NCBI RefSeq assembly: GCF_029962835.1 | Contig: NC_080588.1 | Coordinates: forward strand, 68,974,501 to 69,038,500 | DNA from: Magnolia sinica | Taxonomy: Eukaryota > Streptophyta > Magnoliopsida > Magnoliales > Magnoliaceae | Direction of reading: 5' to 3' | Length of the DNA: 64,000 bases | In this document: positions 1-11,771 of the stretch, in pieces | Numbering within the stretch: position 1 is the first letter of the stretch | How the letters are laid out: every line of letters starts with the position of its first letter | Notes under the pieces: model-generated | What the model was told of the DNA's origin: nothing | Database searches by the model: none | Seen by the model: the letters and a program-made list of their open reading frames with translations, nothing else | Program-made: the position numbers and the translations under genes

Positions 1-27
1 TATATATATATACACACACACACACAT
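1..27. repeat. (TA)n(CA)n microsatellite
   Basis: The window opens with alternating TA dinucleotides that turn into CA dinucleotides. It is a simple sequence repeat with no coding content, and its true start lies outside the window. Confidence 0.9.
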
Positions 28-431
28 TAGGGCTCAATTTCTACTGTTCCCGTGGAGTGGTCCACTTCTGCTTTAATTTTGAGGTCATGGTATAAAGTGA
101 GATGGGAAAACGGGTGAACAGCATGGATAAGACAAATACGTCACGGTGGGCCTAGTAGAGTTTAGTCAGCACGCTTACTCGGTAAATAATCTGCGTCCCC
201 TGAAAAATGAATAGATGGCACGGATGAAACACATTAATCATCGTGGGCCCACTTGCATTCCGCGTCCTTTAAATGTTACTGTGGAGATCCGATCATATAA
301 CGCCGTTCCTCCCTCTCTATCTCTCTCTCTCTCTCTGCAGAAAGCGCAACCCAAGCCACCACTTCCTTTCTTTCCCCGAAAATACGTTTCAGGAAAACGG
401 AAAATACCGTAAACGCACATCGGAGGAAAAG
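28..431 (+). promoter_or_regulatory. Upstream region and probable 5' UTR of the ADR1-like gene
   Basis: This stretch precedes the start codon at 432. A CT-rich tract at about 309-337 resembles the pyrimidine patches common near plant transcription start sites, so the transcript probably begins close to it. The reading frame stays open upstream to 273, but the conserved N-terminus of the family begins at the 432 ATG, which I take as the start. I see no unambiguous TATA box; an AT-rich stretch (CATATAA) near 294-300 is the only candidate. The assignment of promoter and leader is inferred from position. Confidence 0.45.
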
Positions 432-3400
432 ATGGGGGCCGATTTCTTCTTGGGCGAGGTAGTACTAGAGCTCCTGAAAGAGCTGGCGAAGCTGTGCGTG
501 CGCGCGTGTTACGTCAAGTCAAGCGCGGAGCAGTTCAAGCACTCGATTGACGCGCTTCTCCCGATCATCCAAGAGATCCAATACTCCGGCGTGGAGCTCC
601 CACAACACCGCCAGTCGCAGCTGGACGAGCTCGCCCAGAAGCTCCGCCACGGGCTTGACCTCGTGCGCAGGGCCTCGTCCTCGAGCCGCTGGAACGTGTA
701 CAAGAACATCCAACTCGCGAAGCAGATGGAGAAGGTGGATAAGAGCGTGTCCGGCTACATGAAGTGGATGCAGGCGCACGTGATGGCCGACGTGCATCAC
801 GTGAGGGTTGGGGTTTTGGAGTATGGAGAGAAGGTGGAGAGGATTGGGAGGAAGCTGGAGGAGTGTATAGGTGCGGTGAAGCTTGGGGAGGGGAATAGGA
901 AGTTTGCATTCGACGACGGGGAGGAGAACGATGGGGTTGGGGTTTTGGAGGGGTTTGGGATGAGGTTTGGGTTGGAGAAGGTGAAGGAGATGCTGTTGAC
1001 GGCAGACGGTGAGGGAGAGAAGAAAGTTAGGGTTGTTGGGGTTTGCGGGATTGGCGGGAGTGGGAAAACGACGCTCGTTAAGAAGCTTTGCCAGGATTTT
1101 CAGATTCGAAGTGAGTGTTTTATTTGATTTTGTTTATTAGCTTTTTTGGGTTTCTGTGGATTTTTGGTGTTTCGGTTTTTGTTGGATTTTTTTTTTTTTT
1201 GGTTTTGGTGAATTTGGGTTCCAAAGAGACGCATTTTGGGAAATGGAATTTGGGTTTGTTTTTTCAGAGATTATAAGATAAGGAATGTTTTTGTCGGGCT
1301 TTTTGTTTTTCAATTGGTTTTGTGGGATTTTTCCTTGAATTTTTCTGGGTTTGTTTGGGGTTTTTGAATTTGGAGAATTGGGTTTGTATTTGGTTAGAAA
1401 GAGAGACATTTCAGAGAGAAATGTTGAAAGACTTTTGCAGATCATCGAATTTGTTCCTTTTTTAAAAGTTTCTTTTTGGATTTTAATTCTTTAGGTCAAA
1501 AAAGATTTTGGGTTTTCAATTAATTTGTTTTCTCTCACTGATCTAGACCTTTAATTTTATTAAAATTTTTTTTAATCAATGCTTGTTGATTTTCTATACT
1601 TTTTCTTAATTTTGTTTCTTTGGAATCTTTGATTTTCTTCTTCTTCTTTGGGTTTTTGTTTTTTCAGAAGTGTTATTTATAACCCTGAAAATTTCTTCCC
1701 AGGTCACTTTGAAAACAGGGTTATCTTTGAAACCGTCTCCCAATCTCCAAATGTGGAAAGCTTGAGAGCAAAGATATGGGAACAGATAACTGGCAACCGC
1801 TTTGGTAGTGCCAATGATCAAATCCCTCAATGGATGGTTCGATTCGAGCAGAGTATTAGAAGGCCCACGCTGGTGGTTCTGGATGACATTTGGTCACTCT
1901 CCGTGCTCGAACAACTGATTTCTAAAATCCCCGGCTGCATAACTCTTGCCGTTTCAAGATTTAAATATCCTGTATTCGACCAAACATACGAGGTGGAATT
2001 GATGGGAGAAGAGGAAGCTCTATCGCTGTTCTGTTTAGCTGCTTTCCAGCAACAGTCCATTCCTCCCACTGCAGATAAGAAGCTGGTGAATCAGGTATAA
2101 CTAATTCATACCATCAGTTATTTTGTACCCTTTATTCCGATCTTCTATGTAAAGTGGCATTTCGTTTGCGTTTGGATGCACAAATGAACTGAATTGTGAA
2201 TGGTGGTATGTTTGGTAATATTCATGATGAGCAAGTAGCACTCATATCAGAATTAGACTTCTTTAATATCCAACTTGAAAGAATCTCAATTGAAAATTGG
2301 AGACCATATCCTCGATACAAATGCTAAAAAAAGGAGTTTGAAATTTGGTTATTTCCGTCACCTTGTATATTAGCCATTGAAACAACACCCATGACTTTAA
2401 ATCAATGCAAATGTAAAATATACAGGGTCTACAGGGTCAAGTAGTCTGGCTTAATCCTTAAACAACTGGAAAATAAAAGAAAAGAAAAGGTGCAAATCAA
2501 ACTTGCATTCTCAATTTTATATATACATCGATTTTTCAGGTCTTCAAATTTTCATACATGGGGTGCTTCTTTTATATTAGCTACCTTTGTTATTACTCAT
2601 ACATTGAGTTTTCTTCGAATCTTGAATCTATGTTATACAATGTGAGTTTGTACTTTCTAACTTTCTGTATCCATGTATTATTTGTATATTTCTTGTAATG
2701 TGATAGTAAGGTCTATTTTCTTTCGATGCTTAATTTTAGAACTTAATGACAGGTGGTCGCAGAGTGCAAAGGCCTCCCTCTGGCTCTAAAAGTGATTGGA
2801 GCTTCATTACGGAACCGGCCCCCGCTAGCTTGGGTGAGTGCCAAAAACAGGCTATCGCGAGGAGAATCCATATCAGAGACCCATGAGGCCAATTTTTTTG
2901 AACGTATGGCAATCAGCATCGAGTGCTTGGACCCCAAGGTCCAGGAGTGCTTTCTGGACTTGGGTTCCTTCCCCGAGGACAAGAAGATCCCTCTTGATGT
3001 GCTTATCAACATGTGGGTTGAGATGCACGATCTCGATGAAGAGGATGCTTTTGTGGTGCTCGGTGATCTTTCGGAAAAGAACCTTCTCTCACATGTACAA
3101 GAAGATGCACAGTGAGTCATGGGATGTTCTCTTAGTTTCTCTTGAGTCCAAAAATTTGAATTTACTACTGATTTAATGACATGTTCTTGTTACTCAGGGG
3201 CAGGGCTGGAGACATCTATAGTAGCTACAGCGAGTTCTCCGTTGCTCAGCATGATGTGTTGAGGGACCTTGCTCTTCATATGTGCAATCGTGAGAATGTA
3301 AACAGGCGGAAGCGATTGATTATGGCAAGAAGAGAAGATGGGCTTCCAAAGGATTGGCAGAGGAATAAAGACAAGCCGTTTGATGCCCGAATCGTTTCAA

Positions 3401-4671
3401 TTCATACAGGTATTGAATTCAATTAGATAGGATCCACGGTTCGATGCCCTGATATCTATCTTTTATGTGTTAATCATATTCCAACTATTGTTTTAGGGCC
3501 CTTTGGGAATATCCCCTTATGTGGATGGAACCTTAACATATACTCCTCTGAATGGGAATGGAAGAATGATGGGTTCGACCTGTTTCCATTGCATTCTCCA
3601 TTTGGGAAGGTTGTTGTGGATGTGAGCTTCCAGGGCAACCTGCCAAACTGCCCCGCCTCTGCAAAACAGACATGGGTCGGGCCCCATTTTGGATCCCAAT
3701 CATGTACTGGGGTACATCCAAACAGGCCATAAGTTCATGTCCTGGTTTTAGTTGTGGACTCGAGGCTTCACTTTGGTGTTTGTTTCTCTCTATTCAACTT
3801 AAAAAACTAACAGCTATTGGAATTCCCTCTCACAACAGGTGAAATGAAGGAATCGGACTGGTTCCTGATGAATTTCCCAAACACCGAGGTTCTCATCCTG
3901 AGATTCTCGTCGAGCACTTACTTCTTACCTCCATTCATTGAGCTAATGCCGAAGCTCAAATCTCTAATTTTAGTGAATTATGGAGCCTCAAGTGCCGTCC
4001 TACACAATCTCTCTGTGTTTGACTCTTTGGATAGCTTGAAGAGCCTCTGGTTAGAAAAGATAATCGTCCCGCATCTCCGCAGAACCACCGTTCCACTCCC
4101 TAGCCTGCGAAAAATCTCACTTGTCCTGTGTGAGGTCACCAAGAGCTTAAATGGGTCATCAGCCAACCTGCCCTGTATCTTTCCGTGCCTCTCACATCTC
4201 ACCATTGATCACTGCATTGATCTAACAAAACTACCTCCAACCATCTGCGGGGTCCGCTCTCTCGAGAGCCTAAGCATCACCAACTGCCACAATCTTTGTG
4301 AGCTACCTTCCGAGCTTGGTCAACTGAATTCCCTACAGATTCTAAGGTTATACGCCTGCCCGGCCTTGAAGAAGCTCCCACAGGCGATCTGTGGGCTGAA
4401 GAAATTGAAATACCTTGACATCTATCAATGCATCAACCTTAGGAATCTCCCTGATGGGATGGGCCAGCTGATTAGCTTGGAGAAGATCGACATGCGGGAA
4501 TGCTCGCTGATCAGGAATCTACCGGGATCGGCTATGTCGTTGAGATCATTGGACCGTGTGATATGCGACGAAGAGATTGGATTTCTGTGGAAAGAGGCAT
4601 CGAAGGCCTTGCCAGAGCTACGGGTTCAGGTGGCCGAGAAATGCTTTACTTTGAACTGGCTAATGGAGTGA
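432..4671 (+). CDS. ADR1-like: ADR1-like helper NLR (RPW8-type CC, NB-ARC, LRR), five exons
   Basis: Helper immune receptor that in this family acts downstream of TIR-NLR and other sensor NLRs, with EDS1-type partners, at the plasma membrane to trigger calcium influx and cell death. Inferred exons: 432-1110, 1703-2094, 2753-3111, 3198-3409 and 3839-4671. Every junction is GT-AG and the phases join to an uninterrupted 824-aa frame. The RPW8-like helical domain covers residues 1 to about 150. The P-loop GIGGSGKTT is at 206-214, kinase-2 LVVLDDIW at 283-290 and GLPLAL at about 364-369. QHD at 494-496 replaces the usual MHD, as is typical of ADR1 proteins. LRRs fill about 548-824, ending in the class-typical KCFTLNWL. 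Length and intron layout agree with ADR1/ADR1-L proteins of about 790-820 aa. No internal stop or frameshift is seen. NRG1 is the alternative, but the C-terminus and IREIQYSG-like N-terminal region (here IQEIQYSG) favour ADR1. Confidence 0.93.
3496..3728. mobile_element. Small TIR element (MITE) inside intron 4 of the NLR
   Basis: The insert begins GGGCCCTTTGGGAAT and ends in a sequence whose reverse complement begins GGCCTGTTTGGATG, so the two ends form an imperfect terminal inverted repeat. Both ends continue into a CCCC run. The body of about 230 bp is GC-richer than the rest of the intron and has no coding capacity. The GTTTGG-type ends resemble many hAT-like plant MITEs. I could not define a clean target duplication. 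Confidence 0.55.
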
Positions 4672-4760
4672 GGCCTACCTTCAAACACTCTGCTTGTTGA
4701 TGGCATTTCTGTAAATTATTGTAAATAAATCATTTCTTCAGTAACAAGACTGGTGAAGGG
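4672..4760 (+). terminator. Probable 3' UTR and polyadenylation region of the ADR1-like gene
   Basis: Within 60 bases of the stop codon there are TGTAA motifs and an AATAAA-like signal (GTAAATAAATC, around 4721-4731) followed by a T-rich stretch. This matches the loose organisation of plant polyadenylation signals. The cleavage site itself cannot be placed from sequence alone. Confidence 0.5.
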
Positions 4761-5300
4761 TATTTTGGTCTAAACACTGGCCACAAGTTTGACTGATGGT
4801 CAGCCAAGTTTAGGAAGATCCAAGCCGTCCAATCTTTATTGTAATTATTATTATTATTATTTTTTCCCTCTTTCTTTCCTGTTGAAAGCTAGGACAAACC
4901 GTTCAATGTGCGGTGGACATTACAGGTTGAATGATCAATCGAGCTCCTCCATCTATTTGCCCCCAAAAATCAATCCTATTAAATGATATTGTCTTTCACT
5001 TTTCCCATTTACAATTACTATTTTTGTTATTTTAAGGGTGGTTTTAATGGCCAATATTCTCTGGGTAGGAAAGTTCAAGGGGTGCAATTTTAAACATACA
5101 CGTTATCTATGGTGGGGCCCAATATATGAATGGACCATATTGGGACGTGAACATGCCATGGTCGGTCACCGTTGACTATGGATATTTGGTGTGAAACGTC
5201 TCACGTCTCTTTCTTCTTGATTTCTATAGAATTGATCCCTGGATAATGATATATAAACGTCTCCATTGGATTTAGGCGCGGATTCGTTGGATCCCTGGCT
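4761..5300. other. Intergenic, nothing recognised
   Basis: AT-rich, with a short (TTA)n run near 4842-4862 and a few GTGGGGCCCA phrases typical of the dispersed repeats of this genome. I see no coding exon, RNA gene or bounded element here. Confidence 0.5.
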
Positions 5301-5800
5301 GTGGGCCCACCTTGATGTATGAGTTATATCCACGCTGTATATCCCTGACTGTGGGGCCACGCTGTCCATCCATTTTTCCAGCTCATTTTAAGAGATGGGA
5401 CAAAAAATGAAACAGATCCAAATCTCAGTGGCCACACCACAGGAAACACTGGTGATTAAACGCCCACCATTAAAAACCAGGTATGGCCACTGTAATGGTT
5501 ATTTGCCAGCCGACCTGTTGATAAGGTCACATGGACCTGGGGAGCGGATAAGGTGTGGTCCGGCCTCACCCAAGATGGTGTGGCACTTACCATGGGGCCC
5601 ACCATGATGTATTTATAATATAACCACATCCCCTTTCCAAGACCATATGAGGGCTTGTTCTCAAAACACTGGTTATGAACGCCCAACCATTAAAAACTTC
5701 CTGGGGCTCACGGTAATGTTTATTTGCCATCTACCCCGTTAGTTGATAAAGTCACATATACTTGGATGGAAGGAAAAAAAACAAATATCAGTTGTTAAAA
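5301..5800 (+). repeat. Family A fold-back repeat, two forward half-copies in tandem
   Basis: Two stretches carry the forward phrases of family A: GTGGGCCCACC followed by ATGATGT, CCGTCCATCC or CTGTCCATCC, GATCCAAATCTCA, ACCACAGGAAACA, CCACCATTAAAAAC, then TGTTTATTTGCCA and GATAAGGTCACA. One begins at 5301 and a second, shorter one at about 5592. Neither is followed directly by its reverse arm, so both are half-copies of the hairpin seen intact at 18062-18482 and 22766-23199. No coding capacity. Confidence 0.75.
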
Positions 5801-6570
5801 TTTAGTCGATCATGTTCCACCTCCTGCGAGTCTCTGGATATCTGCAAACTGGGCACGTCAGTTGTGGCCGTGGACCTTCGGATGCCTAAGTAGTTAGGTA
5901 TAAGTACTCACAGTAGACATAATAGAATTGAGATGGTTATGTCTACCTTTCTTTTGAACGGGACGATATATTTATAGATATTAGTAGAGGACATGTATGA
6001 GTAGATCTGTAAAATATGCGGCTGGGCAACCATGCTCATATATGGTGTGAGATTCTCTCTAGACGTTTCCATTCTGAGCTTGAAGTTTGCATTCGAAGTC
6101 AATATCGACGTTTCCATTCTGAGCTTGAAGTTTGCATTCAAAGTCGAGGTCGAGGTTGAGTCATCGTCCAAGGTTGAGGTCTTCGTCGTCTGAGGTCGAG
6201 ATCCTAAAGATGAGCCTTATCTTTAAGCTGACCCTTCAGTTCAGCTCTATCGAACCTCTTTGCTCCCCTCATATTCTCTAATCCTTTGGTAACTCAAAGG
6301 GTCTGCACTTATTACCGTTTCACCATGTGTCCCATTAAACAGATCATCTCAATTTTACCCATAACATCAGCTGTATCCAAAACTACAATCGGCCAATAAG
6401 GATCAATCATCACTTTTTCCTATAGCATGGTCTACTTGAGAATTAGATCTGTTTCATTTTCAGGCTCATGGCAAAACATATGTACAGTGTGCATATAGAA
6501 TACATAAGTAAAGTGGGCCCTACAGTAAGGACCACACCCTCTTGGGTGAGGGGGACCACACCTAATCCCA
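5800..6570. other. Unassigned spacer with a short tandem repeat
   Basis: No exon or RNA gene is recognised. The only internal structure I see is the 45-bp tandem duplication listed separately, followed by a GAGGTCGAGGT-rich run to about 6200. Confidence 0.45.
6062..6151. repeat. 45-bp direct tandem duplication
   Basis: Two adjacent units, 6062-6106 and 6107-6151, both begin GACGTTTCCATTCTGAGC and share the phrase GAAGTTTGCATTC. They differ at a handful of positions near the unit ends. This is a local duplication with no visible function. Confidence 0.85.
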
Positions 6571-6790
6571 CCTGGATGAAGGGATAATATAAATATAAGC
6601 TTGATCAACTTTCGTGCCCCGTTGGAAGCTTTTAATGGTCAATCACCACTGTTTCTTGTGATGTGGTCCACCTGACATCTAGATCTACTTCATTTTTGGT
6701 CCAACCCTAAAACGGGCTAGCAAAACCAATGGACAGCATGGATATATAACATATACATCAAGATGGGCCCACAGCTATCCACCAGCCTGG
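6570..6790 (-). repeat. Family A repeat, reverse half-copy
   Basis: The reverse-arm phrases run in order: AGCTTGATCAACTTT, GAAGCTTTTAATGG, CACCACTGTTTC, GTGGTCCACCTGA, then ACATATACATCAAGATGGGCCCAC. It is the partner type of the forward halves at 5301-5800. The 770-bp gap and sequence differences suggest either an interrupted hairpin or separate insertions. Confidence 0.7.
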
Positions 6791-6976
6791 AAGCTGAATC
6801 CATTGGATTTGAACTCTTCTTCCATAATAAATCCGTCCATAGGATTTACCTCACCATGGACTTGGTTGTCAAAAAAATCACCAAGATCAAAGTGATTCAA
6901 ACCATTGATCATTAAAGTATAGAAGACCTTATATTCAAAGGAAAAGTCTTAAATGATCCAAGCGTCCCGATTTAAT

Positions 6977-7020
<44 letters not shown>

Positions 7021-7643
7021 CTACTCCTACAAGTTGCGGCCCATCATATAAACCGTTCTGATCATTGAAAGATGACCAAATTCCAACAGTGAATTCAATA
7101 TATGATGACAAGGTCTGGTGAACGATAAGATGCGCCGTGCACCAATTTTAAACATTGATAACAACATGTGAGGATCTATATACAAACAAAACTCCATTCT
7201 TTATTAGAATTAGAAAAGAATAGATAAATAGAAAGAACGAAGGAGCGAGCACTCATGTTAGTTTTATTCATGGGCTTGCAAGTCATTTAAGAAAGATTAG
7301 GACTGTTTCATAAGGAAGATTCTTGAGGCATGGTGCTATTTTCTATTACATTTTCTTCGTTTTCATAACACTTGAACTGCCACAAGATATTTTATTTTGA
7401 ATCTCATTCAACTCTTGAAAATCAAGAATTTTGTCTTCATGAAACTCATTTCCTTCAAAGTCACCAATGTAATAATCTAATAATAATTACAAAACTCTAC
7501 ATTTCATAGAAAATTTGTCGATTCTATTTCAAACTTTTGATGGATAAACCAAATTCTTTACATACATATATGAAAGCAATTTGACTCACCATCTTTTTCA
7601 AAGCCACAAGTGCTTCTTAAATTTTGTTTTCCAAAGCAATATT
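6790..7643. other. Unassigned spacer with a long poly-T tract
   Basis: A run of about 42 T residues occupies 6979-7020. The remaining AT-rich sequence to 7643 has no open frame of note and no repeat family I can name. It ends at the start of a copia LTR. Confidence 0.5.
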
Positions 7644-7953
7644 TGTTGAAAATGGTATCTCCAAATCTATGTTGGACAGTTTTTTATAGTTTTGATCGAT
7701 TGACCATCTGGGTCCGATCGATCAAGCAAGATAATTTGAAAAAATCAAATTTGCTCTATGGACAATTTTGAGCTTGTTCGATAGAACGAACATGGAGGCT
7801 CAATTAATGAAGGATTGCTCGATCGATCGAAGCTTAGATCGATGATTTTGCCCAATTTCTATGTAAGCGCACTATTTTGTTTCTAATTTTATAATCAGAC
7901 TATGTAAGCCAAGTTAGTGCAGGATTAGGGTATTGCTAAGACATCAAGGGCTA

Positions 7954-8016
<63 letters not shown>

Positions 8017-8214
8017 AAGAAATAAATTTTGAAGGGAGAAAACTATTTTGTAAGTCTTCCATCTCTTGTAATTTCATTTTCATGTGGATTGCTTGTCACT
8101 TTGTGCCATGGTTTTTCCCGTAAAATTCGTGTATTCTTTGTAATTTCTTTGTTTGTATTTATCTTTCATTTGTGTGATTTGATTATAAGGTTACTTCTGC
8201 ATGCGGCTCCAACA
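7644..8214 (+). mobile_element. 5' LTR of a Ty1/copia element
   Basis: The LTR begins TGTTGAAAATGG and ends GGCTCCAACA. A primer-binding site, AGTAGTATTAGAGC, similar to the initiator-Met complement TGGTATCAGAGC, follows immediately. It carries GATCGATCGA-rich sequence and a long (GA)n tract at 7954-8014. The termini and PBS resemble those of the minus-strand copia element at 23424-33506 (TGTTGGCAAATG, PBS AGTAGTATCAGAGA), so the two are probably related. I found no matching 3' LTR downstream, so the element is incomplete. Confidence 0.75.
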
Positions 8215-8259
8215 AGTAGTATTAGAGCTATACGTTGGGATTCCAGTTTCATCTGAGAC

Positions 8260-8723
8260 ATAATGATGAAGGGATCGAACGTAAAGTATGAGACAGAAGT
8301 TCACTGAAAAAATAACTTTGAATTATGAAAGATGAAGATAAGATGTCTTCTAGTTCAACAAGAATTGCAACAGGTATTCATTGGTATAGCGAAGCATCTT
8401 GTGACTATAAACGATGAAGAGTAGGAAGAACTTGACTAAATAGCGATTACCTATATTTAATTATTCTTGTCCGACAATGTCCTTTATAATGTCATTGATC
8501 CTATGACCACCGCAGGGCTTTGGACGAAGTTCAAAAGTTTGTACATGGCGAAATCTCTCAGTAATCGTTTGTATCGGAAGAAACAATTCTATAATATAAA
8601 GATGGCAGAAGGGTTAAACCTTAATGAAAACATTAGTACGTTCAATTAATTACTTTGCAACTTAACGAGTGTTGAATAAAAATGAATGAGGAAGATAAAT
8701 CCATAATCTTGTTGACGTCTCTC
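8260..8723 (+). pseudogene. Ty1/copia gag remnant, part 1
   Basis: Conceptual translation shows the copia gag N-terminal pattern (a NNFELW-like motif near the start, then LYNVIDPMTTAGLWTKFKSLYM and onwards), broken by several stops and frame changes. The segment stops abruptly at 8723 where a solo LTR has inserted, and the same gag resumes at 11199. In the intact family gag packages element RNA into virus-like particles. This copy is dead. Confidence 0.75.
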
Positions 8724-11198
8724 TGTTGAGGGTCAAATATTGCATATTAGACCCCATTGATTGCATGGATTTACGATTATGATATTGCTTAATGGCCTGA
8801 ATCAATCGTGTTTGTAATGCAGGGTGTGTTTACGAGCTTGAATGGGAAATGATGCTAAAAGCACAGATTTAACGTTCAGAATGCACCAAGGCAAGGGACG
8901 GACCCTAAGAGACTAAGATCAACAGATTTGCATGCCAGGGATTCAAGAAAATCGAGAAATTGAAGTTTAAGTGGGCTGAAAAGTGTTCAGAATGCAAGAT
9001 CATAGGGTTCCCACCATCTGATCAGTTCGAAAATTTATACATGATTTGAAGACCATAAATTAACCGTACACTTCAAAATTCAGCCTTTGGATCCCTAGGG
9101 AAGTAGCCCAACGGATAAATCAGGCCATAAATCTCTGATTCGGGGCCCATTTGATCACTGGATATGCTTCCAACTTGGGCTCGACCCGCGAAATTATCTG
9201 GAAGAATGGACGGATGGAGTGGATTGCTCGAAACATCACGGTGGGACCCATTTACATAGGATGAGTGTGCATAGCACACGTGCAACAGAGGTGCACTGAA
9301 CGCAAAGTCGGGTCAAACCGACTTTGACCCGCACCATTCGACTCTCCTACACAGAGAAGGAATTCTCTGTTTTTCTTTCGCAGCAGGGCACCCGCTGCCG
9401 ATGTAGTGGCCCACCATCATCATCCTTTTGGGTGATCCAAGCCGTCCATCGTGTGAAGGCCACGATTTTATCCCAATACTCACTGCTTTGATGTGTCTAT
9501 GCATGCCTCCAGGCTCACATCTACAAGGAATTCATCACTACGTCGACTGACGGTGTGGCCCATCCGAACCACGGTTTCTCTCCAAACTCAGGATCGCGAT
9601 CAAGGGCAGATGCAGAGGCTTTTACATTGGATTGTCCTATCCATATGATCAGTCTAAGTGGACCCCACCATGCATCAGTGCACCTCTGTTACGGACGTCC
9701 GTAAAAACCGAACGTCGCCCGGCCTTCTCGGGCTGTTGTGTGAGCTCGATCAGCGTCGGATTGGTAATCCGGACCGTCCATGAGATTTATTTGGTCCCCA
9801 TCATCATAGCCTAGGAGGAGAAATTTTGCAATCCAATTTGAGATCAATTTCGAGCGTTTAAACGTCGGACGAACGGCGGCGAGAAAAGTCAGGTGGACCA
9901 TATCAAAATCACTCCAAAACCTGTCATTCCCACCCGAAATCTCTCCAAGAAGCTAATGGACGGAATGGATTTTCTCGCCGACGCTGAACAGGGACCCACC
10001 AATCATCTCAGCGCAAGCCGTTTGCGCAGGCCGTGCGTCCGTGATCACCGGACGCGGTTCGACGTTGTGGCCCACTAGAATGACCCATTCGACCGATCTG
10101 GACCGTCCATATGAAAGCCAAGGAAGAGTCAAGCAGTGCCACGATGCCAAAATCCAAGGATATGAGCGGTATGTCCCGCAATTTTCATCGAAATACAAGT
10201 CAGTTGGCGGGTATTTCTGCTGCGAGAGGTGTTGCGCACGCTGCCTGCGTAAACGGGACTTGCGCACTCTCCAGCCACCGTCTGGAGGACTGATAAAAGG
10301 AGAGGTTGGCTGCTGGCAGCGAGGGAGAAAATTCTTGGCAGGGCTTGGCTTTGAAAGAACGGAAGAAAAGAAGAAGCAAGGGAGAAAAAATGGGAAGCAG
10401 CAGGAGGGATTTAGCTGGACGATTTGCAAGAGAGAGATCCAGTTTTTCTTGTTTTCTTTTCCTTTTATTCCTTTGATTGTTTTTCTGTGGTTCTAGCATG
10501 ATCATGCTAGGCTAAACCTCTTAGCTGGGGCTAAGAGGTGAAGCCTGTAGCGAGATGGGAGACACTATTTCATGCATTTAATTTAAATTTCTGAACTGAA
10601 CTTGGTTTTAAGTTGATTATTAAAGGAATATTTTCTCAGTCTTTAATGGTCTGTTGTGACTGAAATTACAGTGGGTTTGCAATGGCTTTGAATATTTCTT
10701 TTTCTCTATTTTTATGTTTATGAAGTCAGGAAGTCCTGTTGTTCATCATTGCTCCATGGGCAAGGTGGGATGACAGTACCCTTCCTGATCCTCATACATT
10801 GTTGATTAGTTGGTAATTAGTTTAATCCTGTTGTTTGCTTTGTCTCCTGGGCATGGTTAGATGATGGAATCCATTCTAATTCATATACCATTCATCTCGT
10901 AAAGCCTAAATCAAGTAAGTTCAGTTTGATTTCCATGATTCCTGATGCAAGCATAAGATCTCCCTGATCTCTACAGGTGGATCCTCTGAATCCCTAGTTT
11001 CTTCCCTCTGAATTCCTTAAAGTTTTAGATAATTATTCCACAATTATTTCTTAAATTCTATTTGGTTTAGATCGCATCCTAGACTAGTTCTATTTCTACC
11101 TAGTTTCAGGAAACGTACAGGTATTAGTCCCTGTGGATTCGACCTCGGTCTTACCGAGTTTATTACTACATCACAACCCTACACTTGGGGTGTGAACA
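8724..11198 (+). mobile_element. Solo LTR of a Ty3/gypsy (Tat/Athila-like) element
   Basis: This 2475-bp insertion starts TGTTGAGGGTCAAAT and ends GGGGTGTGAACA. It is flanked by a perfect 5-bp direct duplication, CTCTC, at 8719-8723 and 11199-11203. It has no internal PBS, gag or pol. The 3' part (CCCTGTGGATTCGACC, then CCGAGTTTATTACTACATCA) resembles the downstream part of Tat/Athila-type LTRs as I remember them. Together these point to one LTR left after LTR-LTR recombination. Short open frames inside it, the largest about 150 aa near 10041-10496, show no recognisable domain. Confidence 0.82.
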
Positions 11199-11440
11199 CT
11201 CTCCAGGAATCTTACGGGTATCCGGTGGATACTTTGTGTAGTGGTAGGGATACATTAGACGTCAAGACCATTATATCTGTCCTTCAATTGAAGCAATTGA
11301 AAAAGAAAAGCGGTGGTGAAGGATCTTCTATTGATGCACTGTTTGTCCAGGGCAGACAGTCTAAGAAAGAGAATGAGAAGCCTCGATTTAGGTCAAAGAT
11401 GGAGGATAAAGGAAAGATGAAGTGTTAGATTTATGAAAAA
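11199..11440 (+). pseudogene. Ty1/copia gag remnant, part 2
   Basis: Continues the gag cut at 8723: the reading ESYGYPVDTLCSGRDTL, then VLQLKQLKKKSGGEG, then a basic stretch, is the usual region just before the CCHC zinc knuckle. The zinc knuckle begins (KMKC) but runs into a stop at once. The first five bases are the target duplication of the inserted solo LTR. Confidence 0.75.
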
Positions 11441-11502
11441 ATTTGGGCCTATGAAGAATCGGACACCCCAAATCGACGACTCTAATACCATGAAGAGCAC
11501 TT

Positions 11503-11723
11503 ATTTTTTTAATTGAAAATTTTTTCCCTATTTGATTTTTTGTATGACCGAGGTATATACATCAATGGTCATTATATATTGACAGATGAAAATAAAATCT
11601 TTTGATTTTGGGAATCAATCAACTAGATTTGTGAATTGTATGAGATCTTGAATAATCAGATGTGGAAGATTATCTAGTACATACAACATGCATAAGAGAT
11701 GAATGAGAGAAAATGAGAGAATA

Positions 11724-11771
<48 letters not shown>

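Noticed and set aside
273-431. N-terminal extension of the NLR frame by 53 codons
   Set aside because: The extension is encoded by the CT-rich leader, and the family-conserved N-terminus begins at the 432 ATG.
1137-1445. 102-codon minus-strand frame inside NLR intron 1
   Set aside because: It comes from T-rich intron sequence read backwards (Lys/Asn/Pro-rich, low complexity) and has no domain.
9953-10505. Frames of 101-158 codons on both strands inside the solo LTR
   Set aside because: They overlap on opposite strands, lack any domain, and lie in an LTR with defined ends. They are best explained as chance.
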